A DNA stretch of 64,000 nt from Pseudomonas fortuita. Its GTDB lineage: Bacteria > Pseudomonadota > Gammaproteobacteria > Pseudomonadales > Pseudomonadaceae. Positions within the stretch are counted from its first letter, which is position 1, and each line of letters begins with the position of its first letter. The stretch is from contig NZ_CP114035.2 in NCBI RefSeq assembly GCF_026898135.2, forward strand, positions 4,009,501 through 4,073,500, written 5' to 3'. Below are positions 32,463 through 42,425 of this stretch, piece by piece. The notes under the pieces are model-generated. The model was not told the DNA's origin. It searched no databases and saw only the letters and a program-made list of their open reading frames with translations. A program made the translations under genes and the position numbers.

Positions 32463-33539
32463 ATGAGCAACTGGCCCGACCGTCGTATCCTCGATCTGCT
32501 GGGCATCGAGTTGCCCATTCTGCAGGCGCCCATGGCCGGTGCCAGCGGTTCGGCCATGGCCATTGCCGTGGCCGACGCCGGGGGGCTTGGCGCCCTGCCC
32601 TGCGCCATGCTCACAGGCGAACAGGTGCGTGGCGAGATCGCAGCCTTTCGAAAGGCTTGCCCGGGCCGCCCGCTGAACCTGAACTTCTTCTGCCATCAGC
32701 CGCCAGCGCCCGATGCCGAGCGTGATGCACGCTGGAAGCAGGCGCTTGAGCCTTATTACAGCGAAACGGGTGCCGATTTCACGGCCCCCACGCCAGTGTC
32801 CAACCGTGCGCCGTTCGACGAACAAAGCTGCCAGCTGATCGAGCAACTGCGCCCGGAGGTGGTGAGCTTCCACTTCGGCCTGCCCCAGGCTGACCTGCTG
32901 CATCGGGTGAAGGCCAGTGGTGCCAAGGTCCTGTCCAGCGCGACGACGGTGGAAGAAGCAGTGTGGCTGGAACGCAATGGCTGTGACGCGATCATCGCCA
33001 TGGGTTATGAAGCCGGTGGCCATCGGGGCATGTTCCTCAGCAACGACATTACCAGCCAGATCGGCACCTTTGCCCTGGTGCCGCAGGTGGTGGACGCGGT
33101 CAGCGTGCCGGTGATCGCCGCAGGCGGTATCGGTGACCACCGCGGCCTGGTGGCGGCACTGGCCTTGGGCGCTTCGGCAGTGCAGATCGGCACGGCTTAC
33201 CTGTTCTGCCCCGAGGCCAAGGTTTCGCCGGCGCACCGCCAGGCGCTGGACAGCGCGCCCGCCAGCGACACGGCGTTGACCAACCTGTTTACCGGCCGAC
33301 CGGCGCGTGGCATCAACAACCGCATCATGCGCGAGCTAGGGCCGATGAGCGACCTGGCACCGCGCTTCCCGCTGGCGGGTGGGGCACTGATGCCTTTGCG
33401 GGCGATCACCGATCCGCAGGGTAACAGTGACTTCAGCAACCTCTGGGCAGGGCAGGCTCTGAGGTTGGGTAGGCACATGCCTGCGGGGGAGCTGACCCGG
33501 GAGATTGCCGAAAAGGCACTGGCCTTGGTTAATCGTTAG
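32463..33539 (+). CDS. NAD(P)H-dependent flavin oxidoreductase / nitronate monooxygenase
   Basis: 358 residues of the 2-nitropropane dioxygenase TIM barrel. Motifs are LPILQAPMAGASGSAMAIAV, LNLNFFCHQ, VVSFHFGLP, DAIIAMGYEAGGHRG with the FMN-phosphate loop and the family His, VPVIAAGGIGDHRGLVAALA and GASAVQIGTAYLFC. Such enzymes oxidise nitronates or reduce quinones with FMN. AAGGAG precedes ATG 32463. Confidence 0.87.
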   Translation: MSNWPDRRILDLLGIELPILQAPMAGASGSAMAIAVADAGGLGALPCAMLTGEQVRGEIAAFRKACPGRPLNLNFFCHQPPAPDAERDARWKQALEPYYSETGADFTAPTPVSNRAPFDEQSCQLIEQLRPEVVSFHFGLPQADLLHRVKASGAKVLSSATTVEEAVWLERNGCDAIIAMGYEAGGHRGMFLSNDITSQIGTFALVPQVVDAVSVPVIAAGGIGDHRGLVAALALGASAVQIGTAYLFCPEAKVSPAHRQALDSAPASDTALTNLFTGRPARGINNRIMRELGPMSDLAPRFPLAGGALMPLRAITDPQGNSDFSNLWAGQALRLGRHMPAGELTREIAEKALALVNR

Positions 33540-33552
33540 GCATCTTCATATA

Positions 33553-33641
33553 CAGGCTCGGCCTCTTCGCAGCACAAGGCTGCTCCTAAAAAGGTGCGGC
33601 GCCTGTAGGAGCAGCCTTGTGCTGCGAAGAGGCCGAGCCTG
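33553..33641. repeat. Long perfect inverted repeat (second REP-like family)
   Basis: CAGGCTCGGCCTCTTCGCAG and the following CACAAGGCTGCTCCTA (33553-33588) have an exact 36-base reverse complement at 33606-33641, with a 17-base loop. The GTAGGAGC/GCTCCTA core differs from the GTGGGAGC family elsewhere in the window. It lies between the oxidoreductase and modA. Confidence 0.88.
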
Positions 33642-33708
33642 CAAATGCATCACCCAGCCCCTTCCCGGCAAATGGCCTATCGCTATATAGTTCAGGACAT
33701 AACGATAA

Positions 33709-34484
<776 letters not shown>

Positions 34485-34485
<1 letters not shown>

Positions 34486-35165
34486 TGCCCCTGGACGCCA
34501 GTGACCTGGGTGCCATCTGGCTGACCGTCAAGCTGGCCAGCCTGACCACGCTGATCCTGCTGGTCATCGGCACCCCCATCGCCTGGTGGCTGGCGCGCAC
34601 GCGCTCATGGCTACGCGGCCCGGTGGGTGCGGTAGTGGCACTGCCGCTGGTACTGCCTCCGACGGTGATCGGCTTTTACCTGCTGATCGCCCTGGGGCCA
34701 CACGGCTGGCTAGGCCAGGCTACCCAGGCACTGGGCCTGGGCAGCGTGGTGTTCAGCTTCACAGGCTTGGTGATCGGTTCGACGGTGTACTCCATGCCGT
34801 TCGTCGTGCAACCGCTGCAGAATGCCTTTGGCGCCATCGGCCAGCGACCGCTGGAAGTCGCCGCTACCCTGCGCGCCAGCCCATGGGACACCTTCGTTCA
34901 TGTGGTGCTGCCGCTCGCCCGCCCCGGCTTCGTCACGGCCAGCATCCTCGGCTTCGCCCATACCGTGGGCGAATTTGGCGTGGTGCTGATGATCGGCGGC
35001 AACATTCCCGACAAGACCCGAGTGGTGTCGGTGCAAATCTTCGATCACGTCGAGGCCATGGAGTATTCGCAAGCCCACTGGCTGGCCGGTGCCATGCTGG
35101 TGTTCTCTTTCCTGGTGCTGCTCTTGCTGTACGCCGGACGCCGCGGCAAAGCTGGCTGGAGCTGA
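34485..35165 (+). CDS. modB: Molybdate ABC transporter permease
   Basis: 226 residues, five helices. The ModB signature runs through [19 protein letters not shown] and the EAA-loop [20 protein letters not shown], then [20 protein letters not shown]. It forms the membrane channel for molybdate. The start overlaps the modA stop by one base (TGATG). Confidence 0.96.
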
Positions 35166-35166
35166 C

Positions 35167-36258
35167 ATGACCGCATCGATAGTGGCGCGCCTGAACCTGG
35201 CGCGCGACGACTTCACCCTGGACGTTGACCTGCACCTGCCCGGGCGCGGCATCAGCGCGCTGTTCGGCCACTCGGGCTCCGGCAAGACCAGCTGCCTTCG
35301 CTGCCTGGCCGGCCTGGAACGGGCCGCCAGTGCCTACATCGAGGTTAATGGCGAAGTCTGGGAAGACAGCGCCCGCGGCTACTTCCAGGCGCCGCACCTG
35401 CGCCCGGTGGGCTACGTGTTCCAGGAGGCCAGCCTGTTCCCGCACCTGTCGGTACGCGGTAACCTGGAATTCGGCTGGCGCCGGGTAGCGGCTGCTGAAC
35501 GCAAGGTCAGCCTCGACCAGGCTTGCCAGCTATTGGGTATCGGCCACTTGCTGGAGCGCCGCCCGGCAACCTTGTCTGGCGGCGAGGCGCAGCGGGTGGG
35601 CATTGCCCGCGCCTTGCTCAGCAGCCCACGGCTGTTGTTGATGGATGAACCGCTGGCGGCGCTGGACGGGCCTCGCAAGCGCGAGATCCTGCCCTACCTG
35701 GAGCGCCTGCACGACGAACTGGACATCCCGTTGGTGTACGTCAGCCATGCCCAGGATGAAGTGGCGCGACTGGCCGACCATCTGGTCTTGCTTGAACAAG
35801 GCAGGGCGGTCGCCAGCGGCCCGATCGGCGAAACCCTGGCCCGCCTGGACCTGTCGCTGGCCCAGGGCGACGATGCTGGCGTGGTGTTCGAGGGCATGGT
35901 GGTGGGGCACGATCCGCACTACGACCTGCTCGACTTGCGCCTGCCCGGCAGTAGCGGGCCGCTGCTGCGCATCGCCCACCCGGCGCATACGATGGGCAGT
36001 ACGCTGCGGGTCAAGGTGCAGGCCCGGGACGTAAGCCTGGCACTGGCGGCAGACAGTACGTCAAGCATCCTCAACCGCCTGCCAGTGCGTGTGCGTGATA
36101 GCCGCCCGGCGGACAACCCGGCGCATGTGCTGGTCAGCCTGGATGCCGGTGGCAATGCCCTGCTTGCGCGCATCACCCGCTTCTCGGCAGACCAGCTCGG
36201 CTTGCACCCGGGCCAGGTACTGTTCGCCCAGATCAAGTCGGTGGCCCTTTTAGGCTGA
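35167..36258 (+). CDS. modC: Molybdate ABC transporter ATP-binding protein
   Basis: 363 residues from ATG 35167, directly behind the modB stop. Walker [19 protein letters not shown], signature [17 protein letters not shown], Walker [13 protein letters not shown] and switch His [11 protein letters not shown]-terminal MOP/TOBE region binds molybdate ([20 protein letters not shown]). It energises molybdate import and senses the anion through the MOP domain. Confidence 0.96.
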   Translation: MTASIVARLNLARDDFTLDVDLHLPGRGISALFGHSGSGKTSCLRCLAGLERAASAYIEVNGEVWEDSARGYFQAPHLRPVGYVFQEASLFPHLSVRGNLEFGWRRVAAAERKVSLDQACQLLGIGHLLERRPATLSGGEAQRVGIARALLSSPRLLLMDEPLAALDGPRKREILPYLERLHDELDIPLVYVSHAQDEVARLADHLVLLEQGRAVASGPIGETLARLDLSLAQGDDAGVVFEGMVVGHDPHYDLLDLRLPGSSGPLLRIAHPAHTMGSTLRVKVQARDVSLALAADSTSSILNRLPVRVRDSRPADNPAHVLVSLDAGGNALLARITRFSADQLGLHPGQVLFAQIKSVALLG

Positions 36259-36315
36259 GCATCCTGCGCTCAGGTGTTGTCCATTGATCAGTGACCCGAT
36301 CAAGGCCCGCACCCT

Positions 36316-37338
36316 ATGCTCGACTGCCCCCTGCCGCGCACGCTGCATTACGTTGACGACAGCCAGCCGGGCCTGACCCGGCGACGCTGGCGCGACCGTT
36401 TCATTTACCTGGATCCCGATGGCCAACGGGTACGCGACAGCGAAACCCTTGCGCGCATCGCCGCCCTGGTAATCCCCCCGGCCTATACCGATGTGTGGAT
36501 CTGCACCGACCCGCAGGGCCACCTGCAGGCAACCGGCCGTGATGCCCGTGGCCGCAAGCAGTACCGTTATCACGCGCAGTGGCGCGAACTGCGCGACCAG
36601 CACAAGTACGGGCGCATGCTGGCCTTCGCCAAAGCGCTGCCCAAGCTGCGCGCGCAACTGGAGACCCACTTGGCTCGCCCAGGGCTGGACCGGGAAAAAG
36701 TCATGGCGCTGGTGGTGAGCCTGCTGGACCACACCCTGATCCGCATCGGCAACCAGCGCTACCTGCGCGATAACCAGTCGTACGGCCTGACCACCCTGCG
36801 CAACCGCCACGTACAAGTCAAAGGCAGCACCATCCGCTTCCAGTTTCGCGGCAAGCGCGGCGTCGAACACAATGTCACCCTCAACGACCGGCGCCTGGCC
36901 AGCCTGCTCAAACGCTGCATGGAGTTACCTGGGCAAGCGCTGTTCCAGTACCTGGATGAAGACGGCCAACGCCACAGCGTAGGCTCGGGTGAGGTGAACC
37001 AGTTTCTGCAGCAACTGACCGGCGCGGACTTTACCGCCAAGGATTACCGCACCTGGGCCGGCAGCAGCCTGGCGCTGGACTTACTTAAACCGCTGGCCTG
37101 GGAGCCGGAAAGCGAAGCCAAACGCCAGGTCGCGGCGATAGTCCGCCAGGTCGCAACGCGCTTGGGTAATACGCCGGCAGTCTGCAGGCGCTGCTATATC
37201 CACCCGGCAGTACTGGAGCACTATGCACTGGGGCGTTTGGCCAGTTTGCCAAAAAACCGTGTACGCAAAGGCCTGGACCCCGAAGAAGTGGCATTATTGC
37301 TGTTTCTTCAGGCGCTTGAGGAACAGGATGACCATTAA
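36316..37338 (+). CDS. DNA topoisomerase IB
   Basis: 340 residues of the poxvirus-like bacterial type IB family. N-terminal DNA clamp from LHYVDDSQPGLTRRRWRDRF and VIPPAYTDVWIC. Catalytic domain with LLDHTLIRIGNQRYLRDNQS, KGSTIRFQFRGKRGVEH and FTAKDYRTWAGSSLAL. The active-site tyrosine is Tyr294 in CRRCYIHP. It relaxes supercoils by nicking one strand. The length is typical for bacterial TopIB. Confidence 0.92.
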   Translation: MLDCPLPRTLHYVDDSQPGLTRRRWRDRFIYLDPDGQRVRDSETLARIAALVIPPAYTDVWICTDPQGHLQATGRDARGRKQYRYHAQWRELRDQHKYGRMLAFAKALPKLRAQLETHLARPGLDREKVMALVVSLLDHTLIRIGNQRYLRDNQSYGLTTLRNRHVQVKGSTIRFQFRGKRGVEHNVTLNDRRLASLLKRCMELPGQALFQYLDEDGQRHSVGSGEVNQFLQQLTGADFTAKDYRTWAGSSLALDLLKPLAWEPESEAKRQVAAIVRQVATRLGNTPAVCRRCYIHPAVLEHYALGRLASLPKNRVRKGLDPEEVALLLFLQALEEQDDH

Positions 37339-37591
37339 GCCTGTCTATCTAGCCCATGATGCGAAGAAATTTCCCATTAGCGTCCAAGCCCCCTATCCTT
37401 GCCATCGAGCACCTCGGCCGACAAACCGTTGACGGTTTGCACCGGCCCCTGCAAGTGAAGACACGCAACAGAATTTGTCTGTCTGGGAATTCTTATCCGC
37501 CGAAAGCGTCTTTAATGAGAAGGAAGAGGGACAAGCTCCCACCGCTGCGGCAAATAGGCCGGCGGACTCTTACATTACCAAGGAGAACTAC

Positions 37592-37789
37592 ATGCTGATA
37601 CTCACCCGTAAGGTTGGCGAAAGCATCGTCATCAACGATGACATCAAAGTCACCATTCTGGGCGTCAAAGGGATGCAGGTGAGGATCGGTATCGATGCAC
37701 CGAAAGATGTTCAGGTCCATCGCGAAGAGATCTTCAAGCGTATTCAGGCTGGCAGCCCGGCCCCGGAGAAACACGAAGACTCACACTGA
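37592..37789 (+). CDS. rsmE: CsrA/RsmE family post-transcriptional regulator
   Basis: 65 residues from ATG 37592, with AAGGAG in front. The CsrA fold is complete: [38 protein letters not shown] and [15 protein letters not shown]; the RNA-binding residues L4, R6 and R44 are conserved. Pseudomonas has several CsrA paralogues (RsmA, RsmE, RsmI). The LTRKVGESI start and the RIQAG C-terminal helix favour RsmE. It blocks translation by binding GGA motifs; its own leader has GGA in the Shine-Dalgarno, allowing autoregulation. Confidence 0.93.
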   Translation: MLILTRKVGESIVINDDIKVTILGVKGMQVRIGIDAPKDVQVHREEIFKRIQAGSPAPEKHEDSH

Positions 37790-37825
37790 GCCCCCTGGGA
37801 ACATGGCTGCGCTTGATCGCCAGGC

Positions 37826-38179
37826 TCAGGTGCCCAACAACTGGCGCACCTTGGCGATCATCTCGTCCATGTCGAAAGGCTTGTCGAATATGGCGGCGAA
37901 CAGGGCCGGGCATCCTTGGCTGGCCTGTGCGCCGCTCATCAGAATGACCGGCAATTCGCACAGCAATGGGTCTTGGCGCATGGCACGAACCAGCTCCTCA
38001 CCATTGAGCAGCGGCATCATGTAGTCGGTGATCACCAGCTCAACACGCTTTTCCTTCAAGGCCTCCAGTGCCTTGCAGCCGTTGCTCGCCTTTTCTACCA
38101 GATAGCCTTCGTCCTCCAGGGCAAAACCAAGGATATCGGCAATCAGGTATTCGTCATCGACGATCAGGATGGTGTTCAT
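37826..38179 (-). CDS. Stand-alone CheY-like response regulator of the KaiC operon
   Basis: 117 residues, a receiver domain only. Acidic pocket Asp8/Asp9 (ILIVDDEYL), phospho-acceptor Asp52 (LVITDYMMP), switch Ser82 (ILMSGAQ) and Lys100 (FDKPFDMDEM). With no output domain it must act by protein contact. It follows the KaiC stop by 12 bases, and the PAS kinase lies two genes upstream, so a kinase-to-receiver phosphorelay is likely. Confidence 0.93.
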   Translation of the reverse strand: MNTILIVDDEYLIADILGFALEDEGYLVEKASNGCKALEALKEKRVELVITDYMMPLLNGEELVRAMRQDPLLCELPVILMSGAQASQGCPALFAAIFDKPFDMDEMIAKVRQLLGT

Positions 38180-38191
38180 CGGCTTGCTCCG

Positions 38192-39637
38192 TCACCCGCT
38201 CCCCTGCGGCACGGGCGTTCCCGAGAGCACACCACTGGCGCCTTCGAACGCCTTGCGCAAGCTAATGCCCTGCGGCCCGATCAACAGTTCGTGCAAGGCC
38301 GGGTCATGGTGACTGTCACGCACCTTGAGGATCGACAGCATGCGCCGTAGTTGAGAATCCAGCTCGACGAAGCGCATCAGCATCAGGTTGTCGACAATGC
38401 TCGACAGGTCCGGGGCCGGCGCGCTGATTTCCGCGCCGAAGATGTCGCGCATTTCCCAAGTCAACATCACGCTCACATCACGCGCACGCAGCTCGCCGGC
38501 GATGGCGCGGAAAAACCCATTGAGCCGCGCCGGATCGACGGCCAGGCGACTGAATGCCCCAAGGCTGTCAATCAGCACGCGCTTGCTGCCCTGCGCCTCG
38601 ACACGTTCGAGCAGGCGCGCGCCGATCTGGTCTAGCAGGCCCTCGGTAGTCGGCTGCCAACACAACTGCAGGCTACCGTCCTGCTCCATCGCTGCAAAGT
38701 CATAACCCAGCGACGCAGCCTTGTTGCGCAGGCGTTCGGGCGTTTCATAAAAGCCGAAATGCAGCCCCGGCGCCTGCACGGTGCTGGCGCCAAGAAAGGC
38801 CAGCCCCAATGATGTCTTGCCAATACCAGAGGGCCCGATCAACAGGCTGACCGAACCCATCGCCAGGCCGCCTTCGAGCATCTCATCCAGGGATGACACA
38901 CCACTGCTGATGCGCGCCGGGGTGGCGCTGCCCATCTGGCTCGGGTGGCTGAACAACGCTTCCAGGCGCGGATAGACCTGCATGCCGCTTTCATTGATAA
39001 GGCATTCATGGCGCCCCGACAACGCCGCACTGCCGCGGGTCTTGCGCAACTGGATATGCCGCACGGCGCGGCTGCCCACCAGTTGCTCACCCAACTCGAT
39101 TACCCCGTCGACCATGGTGTGCTCCGGGCTGCCCTCGTCCAGCCGCGCACTGGTGAGCAGCAGGACGGTGCAGCCGGCAAAGGCCGCATGGCCCTGCAGC
39201 TCGGAGACGAATTTCTTGGTGTCCAGCGTGGTTTCGGCACGCACCCGGGCATTGAGCACACCGTCGACAATCAGCAGGCTGGCCTGCTGCCGGGCGATTT
39301 CCTGGCGCAGCAGCCGCACCACAGCATCCAGACCTTCCTGCTCAAGGGTATCGAAGGCACTGACAAACTGTATCTGATCGCCAACCAGCGTCGGGTCAAA
39401 AAAGTCCAGGGTGGACAGGTACTGGAACAGCCGCTCATGCGACTCGCTCAACAAGGTGGCGACCAGCACGCGGCCACCCGAGCGCACGTGCCCGTAGGCC
39501 AGCTGATTGGCCAGGATAGTCTTGCCGGCACCCGGCGGGCCTTGAATGATGTAGGAGGCTCCGGCTACCAGCCCCCCCTTGAGCAGCGCATCGAGCCCTT
39601 CGATACCTGTCACCAACCGCCTGAGTGCCTGCGCCAT
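38192..39637 (-). CDS. kaiC: KaiC-like double-domain RecA/circadian-clock ATPase
   Basis: 481 residues with two KaiC domains, close to the roughly 519 aa of cyanobacterial KaiC. CI has Walker A GPPGAGKT (33-40) and Walker B ASLLIVDGV; CII has Walker A GPSGIGKT (268-275) and KRVLIDSLGAFSRL. Glu298 in FYETPERLR sits at the CII catalytic-Glu site. The CII stretch DLSSIVDNLMLM puts Ser412-Ser413 at the place of the Ser431-Thr432 phosphosites. It is co-transcribed with a PAS kinase (5 bases upstream) and a receiver gene. Without KaiA/KaiB nearby, a stress- or signal-integrating role is more likely than a clock. Confidence 0.9.
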   Translation of the reverse strand: MAQALRRLVTGIEGLDALLKGGLVAGASYIIQGPPGAGKTILANQLAYGHVRSGGRVLVATLLSESHERLFQYLSTLDFFDPTLVGDQIQFVSAFDTLEQEGLDAVVRLLRQEIARQQASLLIVDGVLNARVRAETTLDTKKFVSELQGHAAFAGCTVLLLTSARLDEGSPEHTMVDGVIELGEQLVGSRAVRHIQLRKTRGSAALSGRHECLINESGMQVYPRLEALFSHPSQMGSATPARISSGVSSLDEMLEGGLAMGSVSLLIGPSGIGKTSLGLAFLGASTVQAPGLHFGFYETPERLRNKAASLGYDFAAMEQDGSLQLCWQPTTEGLLDQIGARLLERVEAQGSKRVLIDSLGAFSRLAVDPARLNGFFRAIAGELRARDVSVMLTWEMRDIFGAEISAPAPDLSSIVDNLMLMRFVELDSQLRRMLSILKVRDSHHDPALHELLIGPQGISLRKAFEGASGVLSGTPVPQGSG

Positions 39638-39642
39638 GATGC

Positions 39643-40803
39643 TTACCTGTCGAGTGGGCTGTTGGTCTTGTCCTGATACGTTGGCAAGTAAAGCTGCATG
39701 AAAGTTCCATGGCCGGGCTCACTGTCGACGTGGATAGCGCCACCGCTCTGCCTGGCAAAGCCATATACCTGGCTAAGGCCCAGGCCAGTACCCTTGCCGA
39801 ACGCCTTGGTCGTGAAGAATGGCTCGAAGATGCGCGGCAGAATTTCTGGTGCAATCCCTCCACCACTGTCTTCCACCACGAAGCGCACAAAGCTGCCGTG
39901 CAGCCCTCCCACCTCGCCAGCCAGCTCAACCACATCGACTGTCAGACCTATCCGGCCCTCCTCTGCGATAGCATCGCGGGCGTTGAACAGCAGGTTCAGC
40001 AGCACCATCTGCAACTGCCCGGCATCCACTTCAATAAACGGCAAGTCCGCTTCCAACTGCACCTGTAGCTCTATCGAGCTGGGCAGTGCGTGCTCCAACA
40101 GGCCGCGGGTAGCAGCGACCAGGTCTGCCGGTGCGACACGCGCTACATCGAGCTGACGGTGGCGAGCAAAGCTGAGCAGCTGCTGGGTCAGTTCAGTGCC
40201 CCGCTGCCCGGCGACGAGAATGTGCTGCAACATGCGCTCGATGCGCGCCGGGTCTTTGCTGGCGAGCGCCAGTCGCGCGGAACTGATGATGATGGTGAGC
40301 ATGTTGTTGAAATCATGCGCCAGCCCCCCGGTCAACTGGCCGAGGGCTTCCAGCTTCTGCGCCTGGAACAACTGGGCGCGCACTGCATCCAGTTGCATCG
40401 CCGACTCGCGGCGGTCGGTGATGTCCCGCGTGACCTTGGCCAGGCCGATGATCTGCCCTTGGTCATCGCGGATCACATCCAGCGCCGCCAGGGCCCAGAA
40501 CTGTGTGCCATCCTTGCGCACGCGCCAGCCCTCATCCTGCGCCACTCCTTCCTCCAGCGCCTGGCGCAGCAAGCGCTCAGGGCGGCCGTCGGCGCAGTCC
40601 TGGGGGGTGAAAAACAGCGAGAAATGCTGGCCGATCACTTCATCGGCGCGGTAGCCTTTGATCCGTTGCGCCCCGGCATTCCACGACACCACATGGCCAG
40701 ACGTATTCAGCATGTAGATGGCGTAATCCACCACAGACTGAACCAGCTGCTCATAGCGGTGTTCAGGCATGACGGGGTTGTCGAGGCAGTCAGCTGAAAC
40801 CAT
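39643..40803 (-). CDS. PAS-domain sensor histidine kinase
   Basis: 386 residues from ATG 40803, with TGGAG 7 bases before. An N-terminal PAS domain ([20 protein letters not shown] to [13 protein letters not shown]) is followed by the HisKA helix with His163 in [13 protein letters not shown] and a HATPase_c domain ([39 protein letters not shown]). No transmembrane segment, so it senses inside the cell. It is first of the kinase-KaiC-receiver operon. Confidence 0.92.
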   Translation of the reverse strand: MVSADCLDNPVMPEHRYEQLVQSVVDYAIYMLNTSGHVVSWNAGAQRIKGYRADEVIGQHFSLFFTPQDCADGRPERLLRQALEEGVAQDEGWRVRKDGTQFWALAALDVIRDDQGQIIGLAKVTRDITDRRESAMQLDAVRAQLFQAQKLEALGQLTGGLAHDFNNMLTIIISSARLALASKDPARIERMLQHILVAGQRGTELTQQLLSFARHRQLDVARVAPADLVAATRGLLEHALPSSIELQVQLEADLPFIEVDAGQLQMVLLNLLFNARDAIAEEGRIGLTVDVVELAGEVGGLHGSFVRFVVEDSGGGIAPEILPRIFEPFFTTKAFGKGTGLGLSQVYGFARQSGGAIHVDSEPGHGTFMQLYLPTYQDKTNSPLDR

Positions 40804-40873
40804 GAAGACTCCACTGGCACAGCGCAAGGGACATAAACGTTAGCCGAGGGTGCCCGCCAGCGGCTAGCGATGG

Positions 40874-41149
40874 TCAGCGTTCAGGCTCGACCAGCACGGG
40901 GCTGATGCGCCGTGGCATCGCCACCCTCAACAGCCACAGGCCAACCAGCATGATAACCCCTCCGCCCACCAAAGCCATCCACCGCTGCGGCTGTGGGTGC
41001 TCAGCATCGAAACCGAGCATCAACAGGTAGCCACCCAGGCTTATCAGGCTGAGGAACAGAAACGCGCCCAACACCATCACCTGGGCAAATAGCAGCCGCC
41101 AGAACAGCCGTGGGCGCGCCACTTGCGTGCAAGGGTCAGACCGAGTCAT
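40874..41149 (-). CDS. Small two-helix membrane protein
   Basis: 91 residues from ATG 41149 (longer frame upstream, not protein-like). Two hydrophobic helices (LLFAQVMVLGAFLFLSLIS with its continuation, and MALVGGGVIMLVGLWLLRVA) with a basic end PRRISPVL. The function is unknown. It lies 70 bases upstream of the kinase gene on the same strand and may be its operon neighbour. Confidence 0.6.
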   Translation of the reverse strand: MTRSDPCTQVARPRLFWRLLFAQVMVLGAFLFLSLISLGGYLLMLGFDAEHPQPQRWMALVGGGVIMLVGLWLLRVAMPRRISPVLVEPER

Positions 41150-41346
41150 CGCGGCATACTCTTGGATCCAATAAAGGCGGCAACAGTGGCGTAATGACAC
41201 CAAGGTGTCAATTGCCCAGTGGTCCAACCCTTCTGTTGATCATAGGTGCTGCAGTTGACTCAAATATAACAATGGGTTATAAAGCGCGCTTGATTGCAAA
41301 GCCCTTCTGCTAGAAGCGGGCTGGTCGTCACGACCCTTTCAAGCGT

Positions 41347-41431
41347 GCGAGTGTGGTGGAATTGGTATACACAGCAGACTTAAAATCTGTCGGCGTGAGC
41401 CTTGCGGGTTCGAGTCCCGCCACTCGCACCA
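41347..41431 (+). tRNA. tRNA-Leu (anticodon TAA)
   Basis: 85 nt with a long variable arm and encoded CCA. Acceptor GCGAGTG/CACTCGC, anticodon stem CAGAC/GTCTG-like (CAGACTTAAAATCTG) with loop giving TAA, and T arm GGGTTCGAGTCCC. Confidence 0.97.
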
Positions 41432-41441
41432 AACTTCCTCG

Positions 41442-41467
41442 AAAAGGCGCCCTTGCGGCGCCTTTTT
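41442..41467 (+). terminator. Terminator behind tRNA-Leu
   Basis: AAAAGGCGC and GGCGCCTTTTT flank CCTTGC, giving a GC-rich stem with a T run 11 bases after the tRNA. Confidence 0.88.
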
Positions 41468-41535
41468 GCTGTCTGCCAGCAATCCTTGGCGCAGCTGCTA
41501 AAGTGGAGCGTGTCCTCTTCCACTGGAACGCCGCC

Positions 41536-41949
41536 ATGCGCTACTCGCTGCTAGATGGCCAACGCGACATCATTATCCTGATTGCCCGCGTACTGCTGAT
41601 GATTTTGTTCGTCTTGTCTGGCTGGGCCAAGCTGACCGGCTTTGATGGCACGGTTGGCTACATGACGTCGCTCGGCGCCCCTGCCCCCATGCTGGCGGCA
41701 GCGATTGCCGTGCTCATGGAGTTCGTCGTCGGCATCCTGCTCATCCTGGGCTTTTACACCCGCCCGCTGGCATTTCTATTCGCACTGTTCGTGCTGGGTA
41801 CGGCACTGCTGGGCCACCCGTTCTGGAACATGGTCGACCCCGAACGCAGCGCCAACATGACCCAGTTCCTGAAAAACCTTGCCATCATGGGTGGCTTGCT
41901 GTTGCTGGCAGTGAGCGGCCCTGGGCGTTTCTCGGTGGACGGGCGCTGA
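41536..41949 (+). CDS. DoxX family membrane protein
   Basis: 137 residues from ATG 41536. Four helices in DoxX order: IIILIARVLLMILFVLSGWA-KLTGF, then VGYMTSLGAPAPMLAAAIAV, MEFVVGILLILGFYTRPLAF and LALFVLGTALLGHPFW-like segments. DoxX proteins are implicated in redox or sulfur-stress systems but have no settled activity. Upstream frame extension overlaps tRNA-Leu and is discarded. Confidence 0.85.
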   Translation: MRYSLLDGQRDIIILIARVLLMILFVLSGWAKLTGFDGTVGYMTSLGAPAPMLAAAIAVLMEFVVGILLILGFYTRPLAFLFALFVLGTALLGHPFWNMVDPERSANMTQFLKNLAIMGGLLLLAVSGPGRFSVDGR

Positions 41950-41950
41950 G

Positions 41951-42148
41951 TCAGTCGTCTTCGCAGTCATCGAACCAGGCTGGGTGATCACGCTCTTCAT
42001 CATCAAGGTCATCCAGCGTTTCCTCATCTTCTTCCACTTCATCCTCGGCGCCTTGGGCATCCGCCTCGGGCTCCATGTCTTCGTAGAGAAATTCATGGTC
42101 AAGCAAGTGATCATGCTCGGGTTCGTGCAGGTCGTCTTGGTCGTGCAT
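41951..42148 (-). CDS. Extremely acidic 65-aa protein
   Basis: AGGAG lies 5 bases before ATG 42148. By my count 33 of 65 residues are Asp or Glu, with one Arg and no Lys; six His are spread through the first third (HDQDDLHEPEHDHLLDHEF). No hydrophobic core is evident, so it is probably disordered or a polyanion. It is tail-to-tail with doxX (one base between stops). Possible roles include metal binding or nucleic-acid mimicry, neither of which can be shown here. Confidence 0.6.
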   Translation of the reverse strand: MHDQDDLHEPEHDHLLDHEFLYEDMEPEADAQGAEDEVEEDEETLDDLDDEERDHPAWFDDCEDD

Positions 42149-42271
42149 GCTGGCTCCTGGGGTGATGGCAGGCCTGTATAGGCTGATCAGGTGCCAAGGT
42201 CAATGTGTTCCGCTTAATCCTGGGTTAACCGGCCGGGTGCAGCCTGCAGGCTCTCCCTTCAAACGTCTTTT

Positions 42272-42297
42272 GCCCGCCTTTCATGGCGGGCTTTTTT
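42272..42297 (+). terminator. Rho-independent terminator
   Basis: GCCCGCC (42272-42278) pairs with GGCGGGC (42285-42291) across TTTCAT, followed by six T. Confidence 0.88.
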
Positions 42298-42390
42298 ATG
42301 GCCCAGGGAACATGACAGCCTCATGACCTGAGCTTCACGAAATACTCACAACCAGACCGGCACACTGACCCTGCTCCGTACGTTCTTGAA

Positions 42391-42425
42391 GCCCGCCGCA
42401 TCATTGCCGCGGGCTTTTCTTTTTG
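42391..42425 (+). terminator. Rho-independent terminator (orphan)
   Basis: GCCCGCCGCA and TGCCGCGGGC pair with one mismatch across TCAT, followed by TTTTCTTTTT. Confidence 0.8.
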
